Source: JTS-RE37 sp041744575 (lineage in GTDB: Bacteria > Bacteroidota > Bacteroidia > Flavobacteriales > Flavobacteriaceae). From it: a stretch of DNA of 64,000 bases. Below are positions 16,666-26,314 of the stretch, piece after piece. The translations under genes were made by a program, and so were the position numbers. Location: assembly GCA_041744575.1 (NCBI GenBank), contig JBGTKP010000049.1:62001-126000 (forward strand), written 5' to 3'. A model generated the notes under the pieces. It did not search any database. It saw only the letters and a list, made by a program, of their open reading frames with translations, and was not told the DNA's origin. Every line of letters starts with the position of its first letter. Position 1 is the first letter of the stretch.

Positions 16666-17814
16666 ATGGCCCAAAATGCTGTAAAGGTCTTTCCAATATA
16701 CGCCCTGGCATTGGCCGTCCTGTCATTGTGCTCTGCATGTATCGACCCGGTTTCACCTGAGTTTGAATATAAACTGGGACTTGTATATATAGATGCCCTA
16801 ATATCCAATGCCAATGGCGCTTCCTATGTTAACGTTTCAAAGTCAGCCAGAGAATTCGGGGTCAATACCAATCTGTTTGTCCCGGCCGCTACGGTCACTT
16901 TTGAGAATAAGGCAACAGGCTCAATTATCCTATTGATTGAGAATAACGAGGTCTACAGCGCTCCCGAAGACTTTAGTGCCAAAGATGGAGAAACCTGGGA
17001 ATTAAGGGTAGTCCTGGAAGATGGTACAACCTATCTTTCCGCTCCGGAAACCATAAGCGGGAAGGTGCCTGTATCCAGCCTGGATGTACGCTACGATGCG
17101 CAACTTGATTTAAGCGATAACGAAAAGCCATTGCCCGGACATACCATTCTGGCAAGTTTTGTTGATCCGGAGTCGGAACGCAATTACTACCTATGGAGCT
17201 TCCGGAGTTTCGAGAGGCTAGAATTCTGCAGGTTGTGCACCCTGAGTTTATTGAGAAACGGGGAGTGTACTCCTCCAAGGCAGGGGGAAATACCACCGGC
17301 GATCAAACCTTATTATACATATGCCTGTGAACCGAGGTGCTGGCAAATAAGGTACAACACAAAAATTGCCCTTTTTTCTGATGAATTTACGAACGGAACC
17401 ACCGTTACTTCACTGCCGGTTGGGGATATTTATCTGTTTACAAAACGAGACATCCTGATAGAATTACAACAGTTTTCCCTTTCACCCGATGCCTTCAGAT
17501 ATTACAAAACCCTGAAGGATCTCGTTGATAATAATTCCGGTTTCAATGCCCCGCTGCCTGCAGCTTTGGTTGGGAATATGTACAATCCGGATGATCCGGA
17601 TGAATTCGTCCTGGGACGTTTTACCGCCGCTGCCACCGTGGTCAGCCCCATATTCATCGTGAGAAAGGACATAGAAGAGAACCCGCTTGAAATGGTCATA
17701 TTAAATCAGCCGGAAGGGGAAGAGGCGGTTCCCCCCCCAAATGTATATACTGCCCCCTGTATTGAAGGCAGGTTCCGCACGGGGATTCGACCAGATGCAT
17801 GGATCGATCAGTAA
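16666..17814 (+). CDS. DUF4249 protein, partner of the downstream TonB-dependent receptor
   Basis: The 382-residue exported protein has an N-terminal signal with a lipobox-like end (SLCSAC, candidate lipidated Cys25). The body fits DUF4249: an early beta-sandwich (SYVNVSKSAREFGVNTNL, where VNV-S is typical) and a later cysteine region with C188, C191, C201, C221 and C225, including the TYACEPRCWQI motif. DUF4249 genes typically stand next to a TonB-dependent receptor, as here, where the receptor gene starts 14 bases after this stop. It is presumably a surface lipoprotein helping to bind the receptor's ligand, in the way SusD-like proteins do; this is inference. The ligand is unknown. Confidence 0.82.
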   Translation: MAQNAVKVFPIYALALAVLSLCSACIDPVSPEFEYKLGLVYIDALISNANGASYVNVSKSAREFGVNTNLFVPAATVTFENKATGSIILLIENNEVYSAPEDFSAKDGETWELRVVLEDGTTYLSAPETISGKVPVSSLDVRYDAQLDLSDNEKPLPGHTILASFVDPESERNYYLWSFRSFERLEFCRLCTLSLLRNGECTPPRQGEIPPAIKPYYTYACEPRCWQIRYNTKIALFSDEFTNGTTVTSLPVGDIYLFTKRDILIELQQFSLSPDAFRYYKTLKDLVDNNSGFNAPLPAALVGNMYNPDDPDEFVLGRFTAAATVVSPIFIVRKDIEENPLEMVILNQPEGEEAVPPPNVYTAPCIEGRFRTGIRPDAWIDQ

Positions 17815-17828
17815 TCAGAAGACATGCT

Positions 17829-20240
17829 ATGGTTGTAAAAAATCTACTCGTAAACTTCATGCTGGCAGCGGTATTTTTTTCCTATGCCCAACAGCAGGAT
17901 CATGACCTCTCCTTCAAAATTCTCAACGAGAACACGGGTCTACCTCTGGACAACGCCCAGATTTCGGTTGATCCATGCAATTGTGGTGGCGTCTCCAATG
18001 CTGCCGGAAGATTTTCCATCACTTTGCCTGAGGATACCTACACATTAACCATCCGATATATCGGATTTCAGGAATATGTTCAATCCCTTGAACTGAATAG
18101 GGACGTCATTTTAGAGATTGGGCTGCTGGAACGCGAGGAACAACTGTCTGAAGTGATTGTACGTGCCAGAAGAATTCTGGAGAATCTGGAATCTCCACAG
18201 ATGGGCGCATTGCAACTCACATCACAGGAACTTAAAAAAATACCGGCAGCCATTGGAGAGTTTGATGTATTGAGGGGAATGACTTTGCTGGCTGGTGTTA
18301 ATAATGCTGGAGAAGTCAGCAATGGACTTTCCATCCGGGGAGGCTCCCTGGATCAGAATTTAATCCTCCAGGATCATGCACCTATTTTCAACCCGACCCA
18401 CCTTTTCGGGCTGTTTTCTGTATTTACCCCGGAAGTGCTGGCAACGGTGGATTTGTACCGGGCCAATATTCCTGCGAGATATGGCGGTAGAAGTACCTCG
18501 GTCCTGGATGTGAAGGTCAAAAACCCTTATGTAGATAAATTTAAACTTTCCGGAGGGGTAGGTTTGGTATCCAGCAGACTTGCCTTAGAAACCCCGCTGA
18601 TCAAGGACAAGCTGATGCTAATCGCAGGAGGCAGGGTAGGATTCACAGATTTTTTATTGCCTGTTATTTCTGAACGCCTGGACAATACCAAAGCCAGATT
18701 CTACGATGCTACGACGAAATTGTTATACCTCGCCGGCGAGAATGACCAGATTGCGTTTACGGGATTTGTAAGTAAGGATTTTTATCAGCTTGACCTGATT
18801 ACCAAAATACAAGATATCAATTCGGATAAAAACCAGTATGACTTTCAAACCCTCAATGGTACCCTGAACTGGACCCACACCTTTAAAAATAACGCGAACC
18901 TGAGGACTATTTTCGTTGGCAGCGATTATACGCCGAAAACCATCTTTCCGGAACGGGATAATCCCAATGAAATCACCTTTGAATCAGGTATCGCCTACCT
19001 TAGCTTTATTACGGAATATTCCAGGGAAATCAACACAAAGACAGACTATTACGTGGGCGTCCAGGCGAGTAGATATGACATCAGCCCTGGCAGGCTTGAT
19101 CCGGGCAGCACCAACAATATCAACCCGGTCAACCTCATGAAAGAGACCAGCTATGAATTTTCTGCTTTTGGCAACCTCAATTGGAAAGCCACCGGGCAAC
19201 TGACTGTTTCGGGAGGTCTGAGATTCAATCATTTTGTATTTGTCGGGCCCTATGTTCAGGCAAGTTTTGAAGAAAACAGCGGGGTTTTACTTGGGACCCG
19301 TGTTTTCGGGAAAGGCGCAGGGGTGAAAACGTATAATGGTCTTGAACCACGCCTTGGGGCAAGTTACAAAGTAGGAGAAACCGTTTCCCTTAAAGCAAGT
19401 TACGCCCGCCTCAATCAATATCTCCAGAATATTTACAATACCACCACCCCGCTTCCGACCTCCCGATGGAAGACTTCGGATCCTCATATTCAACCTCAGA
19501 GCAGCACTACCTACGGCCTCGGAATTTACAAAAACCTGTCTGACAATGCCATAGAAATGGGACTCGAAGGATATTACCGGGCATCCGACAATAATCTGAC
19601 CTACAAACCCGGGGCCGATTTCTTCCTCCAGGAATTTCTTGAAAGGGATGTGGTTCAGGGCGAAGGGAAGGCATATGGGGCCGAACTTAGTTTTAAGAAA
19701 GACAAGGGAAAAATTAACGGATGGTTCAACTATACCTGGTCCCGTAGCCTGCTGCGTTCTCAGAACGAAAAATTGGCTGACAGGGTGAATAACAACGAAT
19801 GGTATCCCTCAGATTTTGACAGGCCGCATGTCCTGAACGGGACGATCAATTTTGAAGGCGACAAGTACAACACCTGGAGTTTTAATTTTACAGGGCAGAC
19901 GGGCAGACCCTATACGGTGGCTAATAGCATCTTTAGAATTGAAGAAATTGATATTCCCATTTTTATCGAACGCAACAATTCGAGATTGCGACCCTATCAC
20001 CGGCTTGATTTCTCTTGGAAGGTAGCTTACAGCCGTAAGGAAAACAGGAAATGGATGGGAGACTGGACCTTTACCATCTACAATGTTTATTCAAGAAGAA
20101 ACCCGTTCAATCTCTATTATGCACAACGCTCAGGGGCAGAAAACGCCGAGGTATTTCTCGGAAGCCCCCTGGGAAGCTACGAACTGTCGGTACTCAACAG
20201 CCCACTCTTTGCCGTAACCTACAATTTTGTTTTTCAATAA
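17829..20240 (+). CDS. TonB-dependent receptor with N-terminal carboxypeptidase-like domain
   Basis: The 803-residue outer-membrane receptor has a signal peptide (MVVKNLLVNFMLAAVFFSYAQ). A carboxypeptidase-regulatory-like beta domain covers about residues 25-100 (NAAGRFSITLPEDTYTLTI). The plug domain follows (LSIRGGSLDQNLILQDHAPI, ANIPARYGGRSTSVLDVKV), then a 22-strand-type barrel ending in a terminal phenylalanine (VTYNFVFQ). The ATG at 17829 is preferred; a start at 17799 would overlap the DUF4249 gene and put charged residues before the signal. It imports or binds a ligand with energy from TonB. The TonB box is not evident. The pair with DUF4249 forms an operon. Substrate unknown. Confidence 0.9.
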   Translation: MVVKNLLVNFMLAAVFFSYAQQQDHDLSFKILNENTGLPLDNAQISVDPCNCGGVSNAAGRFSITLPEDTYTLTIRYIGFQEYVQSLELNRDVILEIGLLEREEQLSEVIVRARRILENLESPQMGALQLTSQELKKIPAAIGEFDVLRGMTLLAGVNNAGEVSNGLSIRGGSLDQNLILQDHAPIFNPTHLFGLFSVFTPEVLATVDLYRANIPARYGGRSTSVLDVKVKNPYVDKFKLSGGVGLVSSRLALETPLIKDKLMLIAGGRVGFTDFLLPVISERLDNTKARFYDATTKLLYLAGENDQIAFTGFVSKDFYQLDLITKIQDINSDKNQYDFQTLNGTLNWTHTFKNNANLRTIFVGSDYTPKTIFPERDNPNEITFESGIAYLSFITEYSREINTKTDYYVGVQASRYDISPGRLDPGSTNNINPVNLMKETSYEFSAFGNLNWKATGQLTVSGGLRFNHFVFVGPYVQASFEENSGVLLGTRVFGKGAGVKTYNGLEPRLGASYKVGETVSLKASYARLNQYLQNIYNTTTPLPTSRWKTSDPHIQPQSSTTYGLGIYKNLSDNAIEMGLEGYYRASDNNLTYKPGADFFLQEFLERDVVQGEGKAYGAELSFKKDKGKINGWFNYTWSRSLLRSQNEKLADRVNNNEWYPSDFDRPHVLNGTINFEGDKYNTWSFNFTGQTGRPYTVANSIFRIEEIDIPIFIERNNSRLRPYHRLDFSWKVAYSRKENRKWMGDWTFTIYNVYSRRNPFNLYYAQRSGAENAEVFLGSPLGSYELSVLNSPLFAVTYNFVFQ

Positions 20241-20277
20241 GGGGGATGGAAATGGCTGCTGCGGCTAGGGCCACCCA

Positions 20278-23112
20278 TCAATGTGCTTCCAGCCAGTCTT
20301 TTCCGACACCCATATCCACCACCAGAGGTACTTCCAGCGGGTAGGCATTTTCCATCTCTTTTTTTATCAGGCTACGGAGGTCTGCTTCTTCCGGACGATA
20401 GACATCAAATACGAGCTCATCATGCACCTGCAATAGCATTTTGGATTTAAAATCGCCTTCCTGAAGCCTTTTATAAATATTGATCATCGCAATCTTAATA
20501 ATATCCGCAGCGCTGCCCTGAATGGGGGCGTTAATGGCGTTGCGTTCGGCAGCCCCACGGACCACCTGGTTCCCGGCATTTATATCCTTAAGGTAACGTC
20601 TTCTTCCAAGGATGGTTTGCACATAACCATGTTCTCTTGCGAAGTCGATCTGACTGCTTATAAAATTGCGCAACTTTGGATAGGTCTTATAATAGGTGTC
20701 AATAAGGTCTTTTGCTTCAGAACGGGACAGTGCCGTCTGGTTGCTTAATCCAAATGCGGACACGCCATATATAATCCCAAAATTTACCGTTTTGGCGTTG
20801 CTGCGATGTTCCCTGGTAACCTCCTCCAATGGGAGATTAAATACCTTTGAAGCGGTGGAGGCATGGATGTCTTCCCCGTTCTTAAAGGCTTCGATCATTG
20901 TGGATTCCTCACTGAGCGCAGCGATGATCCTGAGCTCTATCTGGGAATAATCCGCCGAAAGCAAGAGGTGATCCTTGTCTCTTGGCACAAACGCTTTCCG
21001 AACCTCCCTGCCCCTTTCGGTCCTAATTGGGATATTCTGCAAATTGGGATTATTGCTGCTTAATCTGCCCGTTGCTGCCACCGTTTGCATATAATCGGTG
21101 TGTACCCTGCCTGTTGAGGGTTCAATCTGCTCAGGAAGGGCATCCACATAAGTGCTCTTCAATTTTGACAGTCCCCTGTAATCCAAAACATCCCGGATGA
21201 TCTGATGGTCTTTTGCAAGATAGGACAGGACATCTTCCGCTGTGGAATACTGCCCGGTCTTTGTCTTTTTGGGCTTGTCTATCAGCTTTAACTTCACGAA
21301 TAAAATATCTCCCAGTTGTTTCGGAGAGGCAATATTGAAATTTTCACCTGCAGCCTCATAGATCTTTTTCTCGAGTTGCCCGATATCGCCCTCAAGTTTT
21401 TTGGAAAGTGTCTTTAGAAATGGTTCATCCAGCCGGATCCCCTCCGTCTCCATGGCCGCAAGGACGCGGAGCAGGGGGATCTCTATCTCTCCAAATAATT
21501 TTTCCGTTTTGGCATTGGTCAGTTCCGGTCTGAAATGTTGGGCCAGCTGATAGGTTACGTCGGCATCTTCTGCGGCGTACTCAGTTTGCTGCTCCAGAGG
21601 AACATCACGCATGTTCAACTGATTTTTCCCTTTTTTTCCTATAAGTTCTGTAATGGAGACCGGAGTGTAGTTCAGATAGGTTTCGGCAAGCACATCCATA
21701 TTATGACGCATATCCGGGTTGATCAGATAATGTGCAAGCATGGTATCAAACAGGGGACCCTCCACAGAAATATTGTATTTCTGAAGTACCTTGATATCGT
21801 ATTTCAGGTTTTGTCCGATTTTTTCGATGTGGCCGGCTTCAAAGAAAGGCCGCAGCCGTTCCAGCAGCCGTTGCGCATCCTGCTGAGAGTCTGGAAAAGG
21901 GACGTAAAATCCCTTCCCGGCCTCCCATGAAAATGCTATCCCTACAAGTTTGGCTATCAAAGGGTTGAGTGAGGTAGTTTCGGTATCAAAACAGACGGAC
22001 GACTGCTTCATTAACTTCTGGAGAAACAATTCCATCCCCAACCCGTCCTGAACACTCTGGTATACATGAGGTATATCCCTGATGGTCTTCCGTCCGGAGA
22101 ATTCCGTAATGGTTGCTGGACCGTCGGCATCATTGTCAAAAAGCGCAAACTGCCCGCTTCCTGCTGCCTGGGTTTGTTTCCTGCCGTTTTCAGGGTGGGT
22201 AGACTCGGTGGAGGCCTCGGCCTTTTCCACCGAGAATATCTTTAGAAACTGCTCTTTCATACGCCGAAACTCCAGCTCCTCAAAGATTTCCTGTACCCGG
22301 ATCCCATCGGGCATAGATAGTTCATAGTCTTCCGCATTAAATGCTACATCGCAGTCGATGCAAATGGTCGCTAGTTTTTTGGAAAGGAGTCCAAGCTCGG
22401 CATTCGCTTCTACCTTCTCACGCATCTTTCCCTTTAATTTGTCTGTATTCGCGAGAAGTCCCTCCATGGATCCGAACTCCTTGATAAATTTTTTGGCCGT
22501 CATATCACCTACTCCGGGGAGACCGGGAATATTGTCACTGGCATCGCCCATCATACCCAGGTAATCTATTACCTGCTCAGGCCTTTCAACCCCAAACCTT
22601 TTTTTAACTTCCGGGATGCCCCAGATTTCAATGCCATTCCCAAGCCTTGCGGGACGATACATAAATATATTTTCGGATACAAGCTGGCCGAAATCCTTGT
22701 CAGGGGTCACCATAAAGACTTTGTAGTTCTCTTTTTCTGCTTGTTTTGCAAGGGTTCCGATAATATCATCCGCTTCCCAGCCTTCCAGCTCCACCACCGG
22801 AATGTGCATCGCATTGAGGATATCCTGTATATAGGGGACTGCCACCCGGATGGCATCAGGGGTTTCCAGTCTGTTCGCCTTATATTCTGCGTACATCTCG
22901 GTTCTGTCGGTACTGCCCCCTTTATCGAAACAGACCGCCAGGTGATCCGGACGTTCCCTGTTGATAACATCTAAAAGTGAATTCATAAATCCAAGAATGG
23001 CAGAGGTATCCATCCCTTTGGAATTGATTCGGGGGTTCTTTATCAAAGCAAAATACCCTCTGAAAATTAGGGCATATGCATCCAGTAGAAATAGTCGTTT
23101 TTGTTCTGCCAT
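20278..23112 (-). CDS. polA: DNA polymerase I
   Basis: Full-length 944-residue Pol I with three domains. The 5'-nuclease covers about residues 1-300 (LFLLDAYALIFRGYFALIKN; LPGVGDMTAKKFI). The 3'-5' exonuclease covers about 350-540 and keeps its acidic motif (VCFDTETTSLNP), so proofreading is probably active. The polymerase domain has motif A (SADYSQIELRIIAALS), motif B (RSNAKTVNFGIIYGVSAFG) and motif C (QVHDELVFDV). It fills gaps in repair and removes RNA primers. The gene is alone on its strand here, converging with the TonB receptor. Confidence 0.97.
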   Translation of the reverse strand: MAEQKRLFLLDAYALIFRGYFALIKNPRINSKGMDTSAILGFMNSLLDVINRERPDHLAVCFDKGGSTDRTEMYAEYKANRLETPDAIRVAVPYIQDILNAMHIPVVELEGWEADDIIGTLAKQAEKENYKVFMVTPDKDFGQLVSENIFMYRPARLGNGIEIWGIPEVKKRFGVERPEQVIDYLGMMGDASDNIPGLPGVGDMTAKKFIKEFGSMEGLLANTDKLKGKMREKVEANAELGLLSKKLATICIDCDVAFNAEDYELSMPDGIRVQEIFEELEFRRMKEQFLKIFSVEKAEASTESTHPENGRKQTQAAGSGQFALFDNDADGPATITEFSGRKTIRDIPHVYQSVQDGLGMELFLQKLMKQSSVCFDTETTSLNPLIAKLVGIAFSWEAGKGFYVPFPDSQQDAQRLLERLRPFFEAGHIEKIGQNLKYDIKVLQKYNISVEGPLFDTMLAHYLINPDMRHNMDVLAETYLNYTPVSITELIGKKGKNQLNMRDVPLEQQTEYAAEDADVTYQLAQHFRPELTNAKTEKLFGEIEIPLLRVLAAMETEGIRLDEPFLKTLSKKLEGDIGQLEKKIYEAAGENFNIASPKQLGDILFVKLKLIDKPKKTKTGQYSTAEDVLSYLAKDHQIIRDVLDYRGLSKLKSTYVDALPEQIEPSTGRVHTDYMQTVAATGRLSSNNPNLQNIPIRTERGREVRKAFVPRDKDHLLLSADYSQIELRIIAALSEESTMIEAFKNGEDIHASTASKVFNLPLEEVTREHRSNAKTVNFGIIYGVSAFGLSNQTALSRSEAKDLIDTYYKTYPKLRNFISSQIDFAREHGYVQTILGRRRYLKDINAGNQVVRGAAERNAINAPIQGSAADIIKIAMINIYKRLQEGDFKSKMLLQVHDELVFDVYRPEEADLRSLIKKEMENAYPLEVPLVVDMGVGKDWLEAH

Positions 23113-23169
23113 AGGTGTAGATCCTGCGGTTTACTGAAATTACAAAGTTGGATTAGTTTCTCATAGCGA

Positions 23170-24171
23170 TCAAGGAGTCAGATAACTTTTGACCATGTTA
23201 TTGCTGTGGCCCTGCCCGGAGTATTTCCTGTAGCTGAACCCAGGCTGAACACAGCAGGCACCGGACACGCCTTCTTTATTGATGGCAATAAATCCGATCT
23301 GGAAATCCGGACGATCGCCATGTTTGGCAACAATCCGCCGTACGCCTTCTTCACAAGCCTCCTGCGGAGATTTACCCTGTCTCATGAGTTCTACGATGAG
23401 AAAACTTCCCACGGTTCGCACCACTTCTTCCCCAACCCCGGTGGCAGTTGCGCCTCCGACTTCATTGTCCACAAAAAGCCCGGCTCCGATGATCGGGGAA
23501 TCTCCGACACGGCCTCCGATTTTATAAGCCATCCCACTGGTAGTACAGGCCCCGGCAATATCTCCGTTGGCGTCTATGGCGAGCATGCCGATCGTATCGT
23601 GATTTTCTATGTTGATTACAGGTTTGTATTCAGAGGTCTTTTTCCATTCCAGCCAATCCTTCCTTGATTTTTCCGTAAGCAGGTCTTCCTTTTTAAACCC
23701 TTTTTCGTAGGCAAATAGCTCCGCCCCGGAACCGGCGAGCATCACATGGGGAGTATCTTCCATGACCCTGCGTGCAACCGATACGGCATGTACAATATTC
23801 TGCAGGTAGACTACGGCGCCGCAACGGCTCTCCTTATCCATTATACAGGCATCCAGGGTCACATGACCATCCCTGTCCGGCCGGCCGCCCTTGCCGACGG
23901 ACTGGTTGGAAACATCCGCTTCTTCTATCATTACACCCTGTTCTACAGCGTCCAGGGCAGATTGGCCTTTGACAAGGATCTCCCACGCCTTTGTGGTTGC
24001 ATTGGGAACATCCCAGGTAGCAATAACCACCGGAAGCTTGCCCTGAATACCCTTAAAGGAATCGCCGGCTGCTGATTCCGACAAAATACCGGCCGGAGAA
24101 GCAAGGAGTCCTGATGAAACGACTCCTGCCGTTCCAAGGGTGGAATTTTTGAGAAAATTTCTTCGTTTCAT
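23170..24171 (-). CDS. Tat-exported glycosylasparaginase (N4-GlcNAc-asparaginase family)
   Basis: The 333-residue Ntn-hydrolase begins with a twin-arginine signal (MKRRNFLKNS, then a hydrophobic stretch to about residue 30). It contains the autocleavage site HDTIGM with nucleophile Thr193, which would split the precursor into alpha and beta chains. The substrate loop RVGDSPIIGAGLFVDN and GGATATGVGEE follow. This is the pattern of aspartylglucosaminidases, as in the well-studied flavobacterial enzyme, which cut the bond between asparagine and N-acetylglucosamine in N-glycopeptides. An isoaspartyl peptidase activity is the main alternative. It is divergent from cutC with only 42 bases between the starts. 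Confidence 0.9.
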   Translation of the reverse strand: MKRRNFLKNSTLGTAGVVSSGLLASPAGILSESAAGDSFKGIQGKLPVVIATWDVPNATTKAWEILVKGQSALDAVEQGVMIEEADVSNQSVGKGGRPDRDGHVTLDACIMDKESRCGAVVYLQNIVHAVSVARRVMEDTPHVMLAGSGAELFAYEKGFKKEDLLTEKSRKDWLEWKKTSEYKPVINIENHDTIGMLAIDANGDIAGACTTSGMAYKIGGRVGDSPIIGAGLFVDNEVGGATATGVGEEVVRTVGSFLIVELMRQGKSPQEACEEGVRRIVAKHGDRPDFQIGFIAINKEGVSGACCVQPGFSYRKYSGQGHSNNMVKSYLTP

Positions 24172-24213
24172 CTATGGGGGTTGTTTACTTTTAGGAGGCT
24201 AAATATAAGCATA

Positions 24214-24936
24214 ATGATCATAGAAGTTTGTGCCAATTCGGTTCAATCGGCGTTGAATGCCCAGGATGCAGGAGCAGACCGGATCGAACTATGTTCAGAG
24301 TTAGGAGTTGGTGGGATTACACCATCCTACGCCGTCCTGCAGAAAATCCGGGAGCAGGTTCACATTCCTGTTAAAGTGCTGATCCGACCGAGAAGTGGAG
24401 ATTTCACCTATTCTGCGGAGGAATTTGAGATTATGAAGGAAGATATCATCCTCTGCAGGGAATTTGGATTTGACGGAATCGTATCTGGCATCCTCACCCC
24501 GGAATCGCATCCGGATCTGAAGAGGACGGCTGTCCTTCAGGAAGTGGCCGGACCACTAACATTTACATTTCACAGGGCTTTTGACTGGGCAAAAAATCCA
24601 TTAATGACACTGCGCCAGCTTGAAGATATTGGAATAAACGAGATCCTCACTTCCGGACAACAGGCAAATGTTTGGAAAGGACGGGAATTATTACTGGAGC
24701 TGCATGCTGCCACCCGAAAGTGTACGATCATTCCGGGTGGGGGAATCAATCCGGATAATGTCATCTATTTCCGGGACAAAGGCTTTAAAGCAGTACATTT
24801 TTCTGCTACTTCATTTCAAAGAAATATGACAGAGAGCCCTGCCGTGTCTATGTATTCCACTACCTTTTTCAGGGACGATGTCTATGCTATAAGCAATCCT
24901 GAGACCATCCGTAAAATTGTCGATACCGTTAAATAA
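24214..24936 (+). CDS. cutC: CutC family protein
   Basis: The 240-residue TIM-barrel protein shows the CutC signature pieces: ANSVQSALNAQDAGADRIEL, ELGVGGITPSYA, VLIRPRSGDFTYS and FHRAFDW near residue 125. CutC is linked to copper homeostasis in some bacteria, but its biochemical role remains uncertain. The ATG at 24214 begins the conserved MIIEVCANS start; an AGGAGG lies 15 bases upstream at 24193-24198. A TTG at 24181 would add 11 residues without support. It is divergent from the glycosylasparaginase and is followed after 57 bases by the phosphoesterase. Confidence 0.93.
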   Translation: MIIEVCANSVQSALNAQDAGADRIELCSELGVGGITPSYAVLQKIREQVHIPVKVLIRPRSGDFTYSAEEFEIMKEDIILCREFGFDGIVSGILTPESHPDLKRTAVLQEVAGPLTFTFHRAFDWAKNPLMTLRQLEDIGINEILTSGQQANVWKGRELLLELHAATRKCTIIPGGGINPDNVIYFRDKGFKAVHFSATSFQRNMTESPAVSMYSTTFFRDDVYAISNPETIRKIVDTVK

Positions 24937-24972
24937 TGTGTAATGGAGTCCTCCTGCCGGGACTGAAAGAAA

Positions 24973-24980
24973 TATATTTG
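24973..24980 (+). promoter_or_regulatory. Putative -7 element for the membrane phosphoesterase
   Basis: TATATTTG matches TAnnTTTG exactly and ends 13 bases before the ATG, implying a very short leader. No TTG sits at the 19-base spacing. Confidence 0.42.
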
Positions 24981-24993
24981 CAAAAAATCAACT

Positions 24994-26223
24994 ATGCTCA
25001 GATGGATCGTTTTCATAGTCATCTATTGCATTATGGGATTTTACACCCTGCAGGCGATGAAAACGGTCACCAGGCATCCCTGGGTGTACTATACCACCAC
25101 GATAGTGTCGCTTATTGTACTCGGGAATTTTATATACCAGTTTACCTGGGGAGATCCTGCAGAGCGCGTACTGAGCCGTCCTAAAAGTTATGCTTTCGGG
25201 TTTCTGCTCGCCATACTAACTTTTAAACTTATCACCATCCTTTTCCTGTTTTCAGAAGATATTTTCCGGCTCATTTCCGGGACCTATCAGAAGTTTTTCG
25301 GTACTTCGGCTGAATTCAGTATTCCTACCCGCCGGAGGTTTCTGAGCATTGTCGCTTTGGGAATCGCCACCTTGCCTTTTTCGGCACTGTTGTATGGGAT
25401 GTACAGAGGGAAATACAATTTTAAAGTGCTCAGCTACACCCTGGAATTTGATGATTTGCCGCCCGCTTTTGACGGATACCGGATCACCCAGATTTCTGAC
25501 ATTCACAGTGGCAGTTTTGACAACCGGAGGAAAATAGCCTATGCCGTGGACCTGGTAAACAATCAAAAGAGTGATGTCATTCTCTTCACGGGAGACCTTG
25601 TCAACAACAAGACAGAGGAAATGAAACCATGGGCAGAATTATTTTCTACACTTCAGGCCCCTGACGGTATTTATTCAGTCCTTGGAAACCACGATTACGG
25701 CGATTACATCACATGGGATTCGCCTTCCGCCAAACAACAGAACCTGGAAGAACTCAAAAGTCTGCAAAAATCCATGGGTTTTAATCTGCTATTGAACGAA
25801 AGTACGTATCTCACAAGGGGGACGGACAAGATGGCCCTTATAGGGGTCGAGAATTGGGGGAGGGGTGGTTTTAAAAAGGCCGGGGATCTGCGTCTGGCTT
25901 CTTCAGGGGTGGGAAAAGACGATTTCAAGATCCTGATGAGCCATGACCCATCGCATTGGGAAGATGTGGTCCTTAAAGATGAAACTCATTACCACCTGAC
26001 GCTGAGCGGACACACCCACGGGATGCAATTTGGCATCGAGATCCCCGGCGTTATTAAATGGAGTCCCGTAAAATGGCGATATAAATATTGGGCCGGGATC
26101 TACGAGGAAATGGGGCAATTGATCAATGTAAACAGGGGATTTGGGTTTTTAGGCTATCCGGGCCGTGTGGGAATCTGGCCCGAAATCACCGTGCTCACAT
26201 TAAAGCGAAAATCTTTAACGTGA
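24994..26223 (+). CDS. Membrane-anchored metallophosphoesterase (calcineurin-like)
   Basis: The 409-residue protein has three or four N-terminal membrane helices (residues 1-90 and a further one near 117-135). A calcineurin-like phosphoesterase domain carries all the metal-binding motifs: SDIHSG, FTGDLVNN, GNHDYG and SGHTHGMQFG. The architecture resembles YkuE/YaeI-like membrane phosphodiesterases, some of which act on lipid A precursors or other phosphodiesters. The arginine-rich TRRRFL before the last helix probably marks the cytoplasmic side. The substrate is not known. It follows cutC but appears to have its own promoter. Confidence 0.88.
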   Translation: MLRWIVFIVIYCIMGFYTLQAMKTVTRHPWVYYTTTIVSLIVLGNFIYQFTWGDPAERVLSRPKSYAFGFLLAILTFKLITILFLFSEDIFRLISGTYQKFFGTSAEFSIPTRRRFLSIVALGIATLPFSALLYGMYRGKYNFKVLSYTLEFDDLPPAFDGYRITQISDIHSGSFDNRRKIAYAVDLVNNQKSDVILFTGDLVNNKTEEMKPWAELFSTLQAPDGIYSVLGNHDYGDYITWDSPSAKQQNLEELKSLQKSMGFNLLLNESTYLTRGTDKMALIGVENWGRGGFKKAGDLRLASSGVGKDDFKILMSHDPSHWEDVVLKDETHYHLTLSGHTHGMQFGIEIPGVIKWSPVKWRYKYWAGIYEEMGQLINVNRGFGFLGYPGRVGIWPEITVLTLKRKSLT

Positions 26224-26261
26224 ATTTAACTAGGACAGACTTTACAAAATGGTGGGCGGCA

Positions 26262-26291
26262 CTGGTATTTTAACATTTTTTCATACATTTG
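26262..26291 (+). promoter_or_regulatory. Probable promoter of the thioredoxin-fold gene
   Basis: CTG (26262-26264, one mismatch to TTG), exactly 19 bases, then TACATTTG (26284-26291), a perfect -7 element. The transcript would start near 26298, about 17 bases before the ATG. Confidence 0.55.
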
Positions 26292-26314
26292 AAGCCTAAC
26301 CCAATGATTTACAT

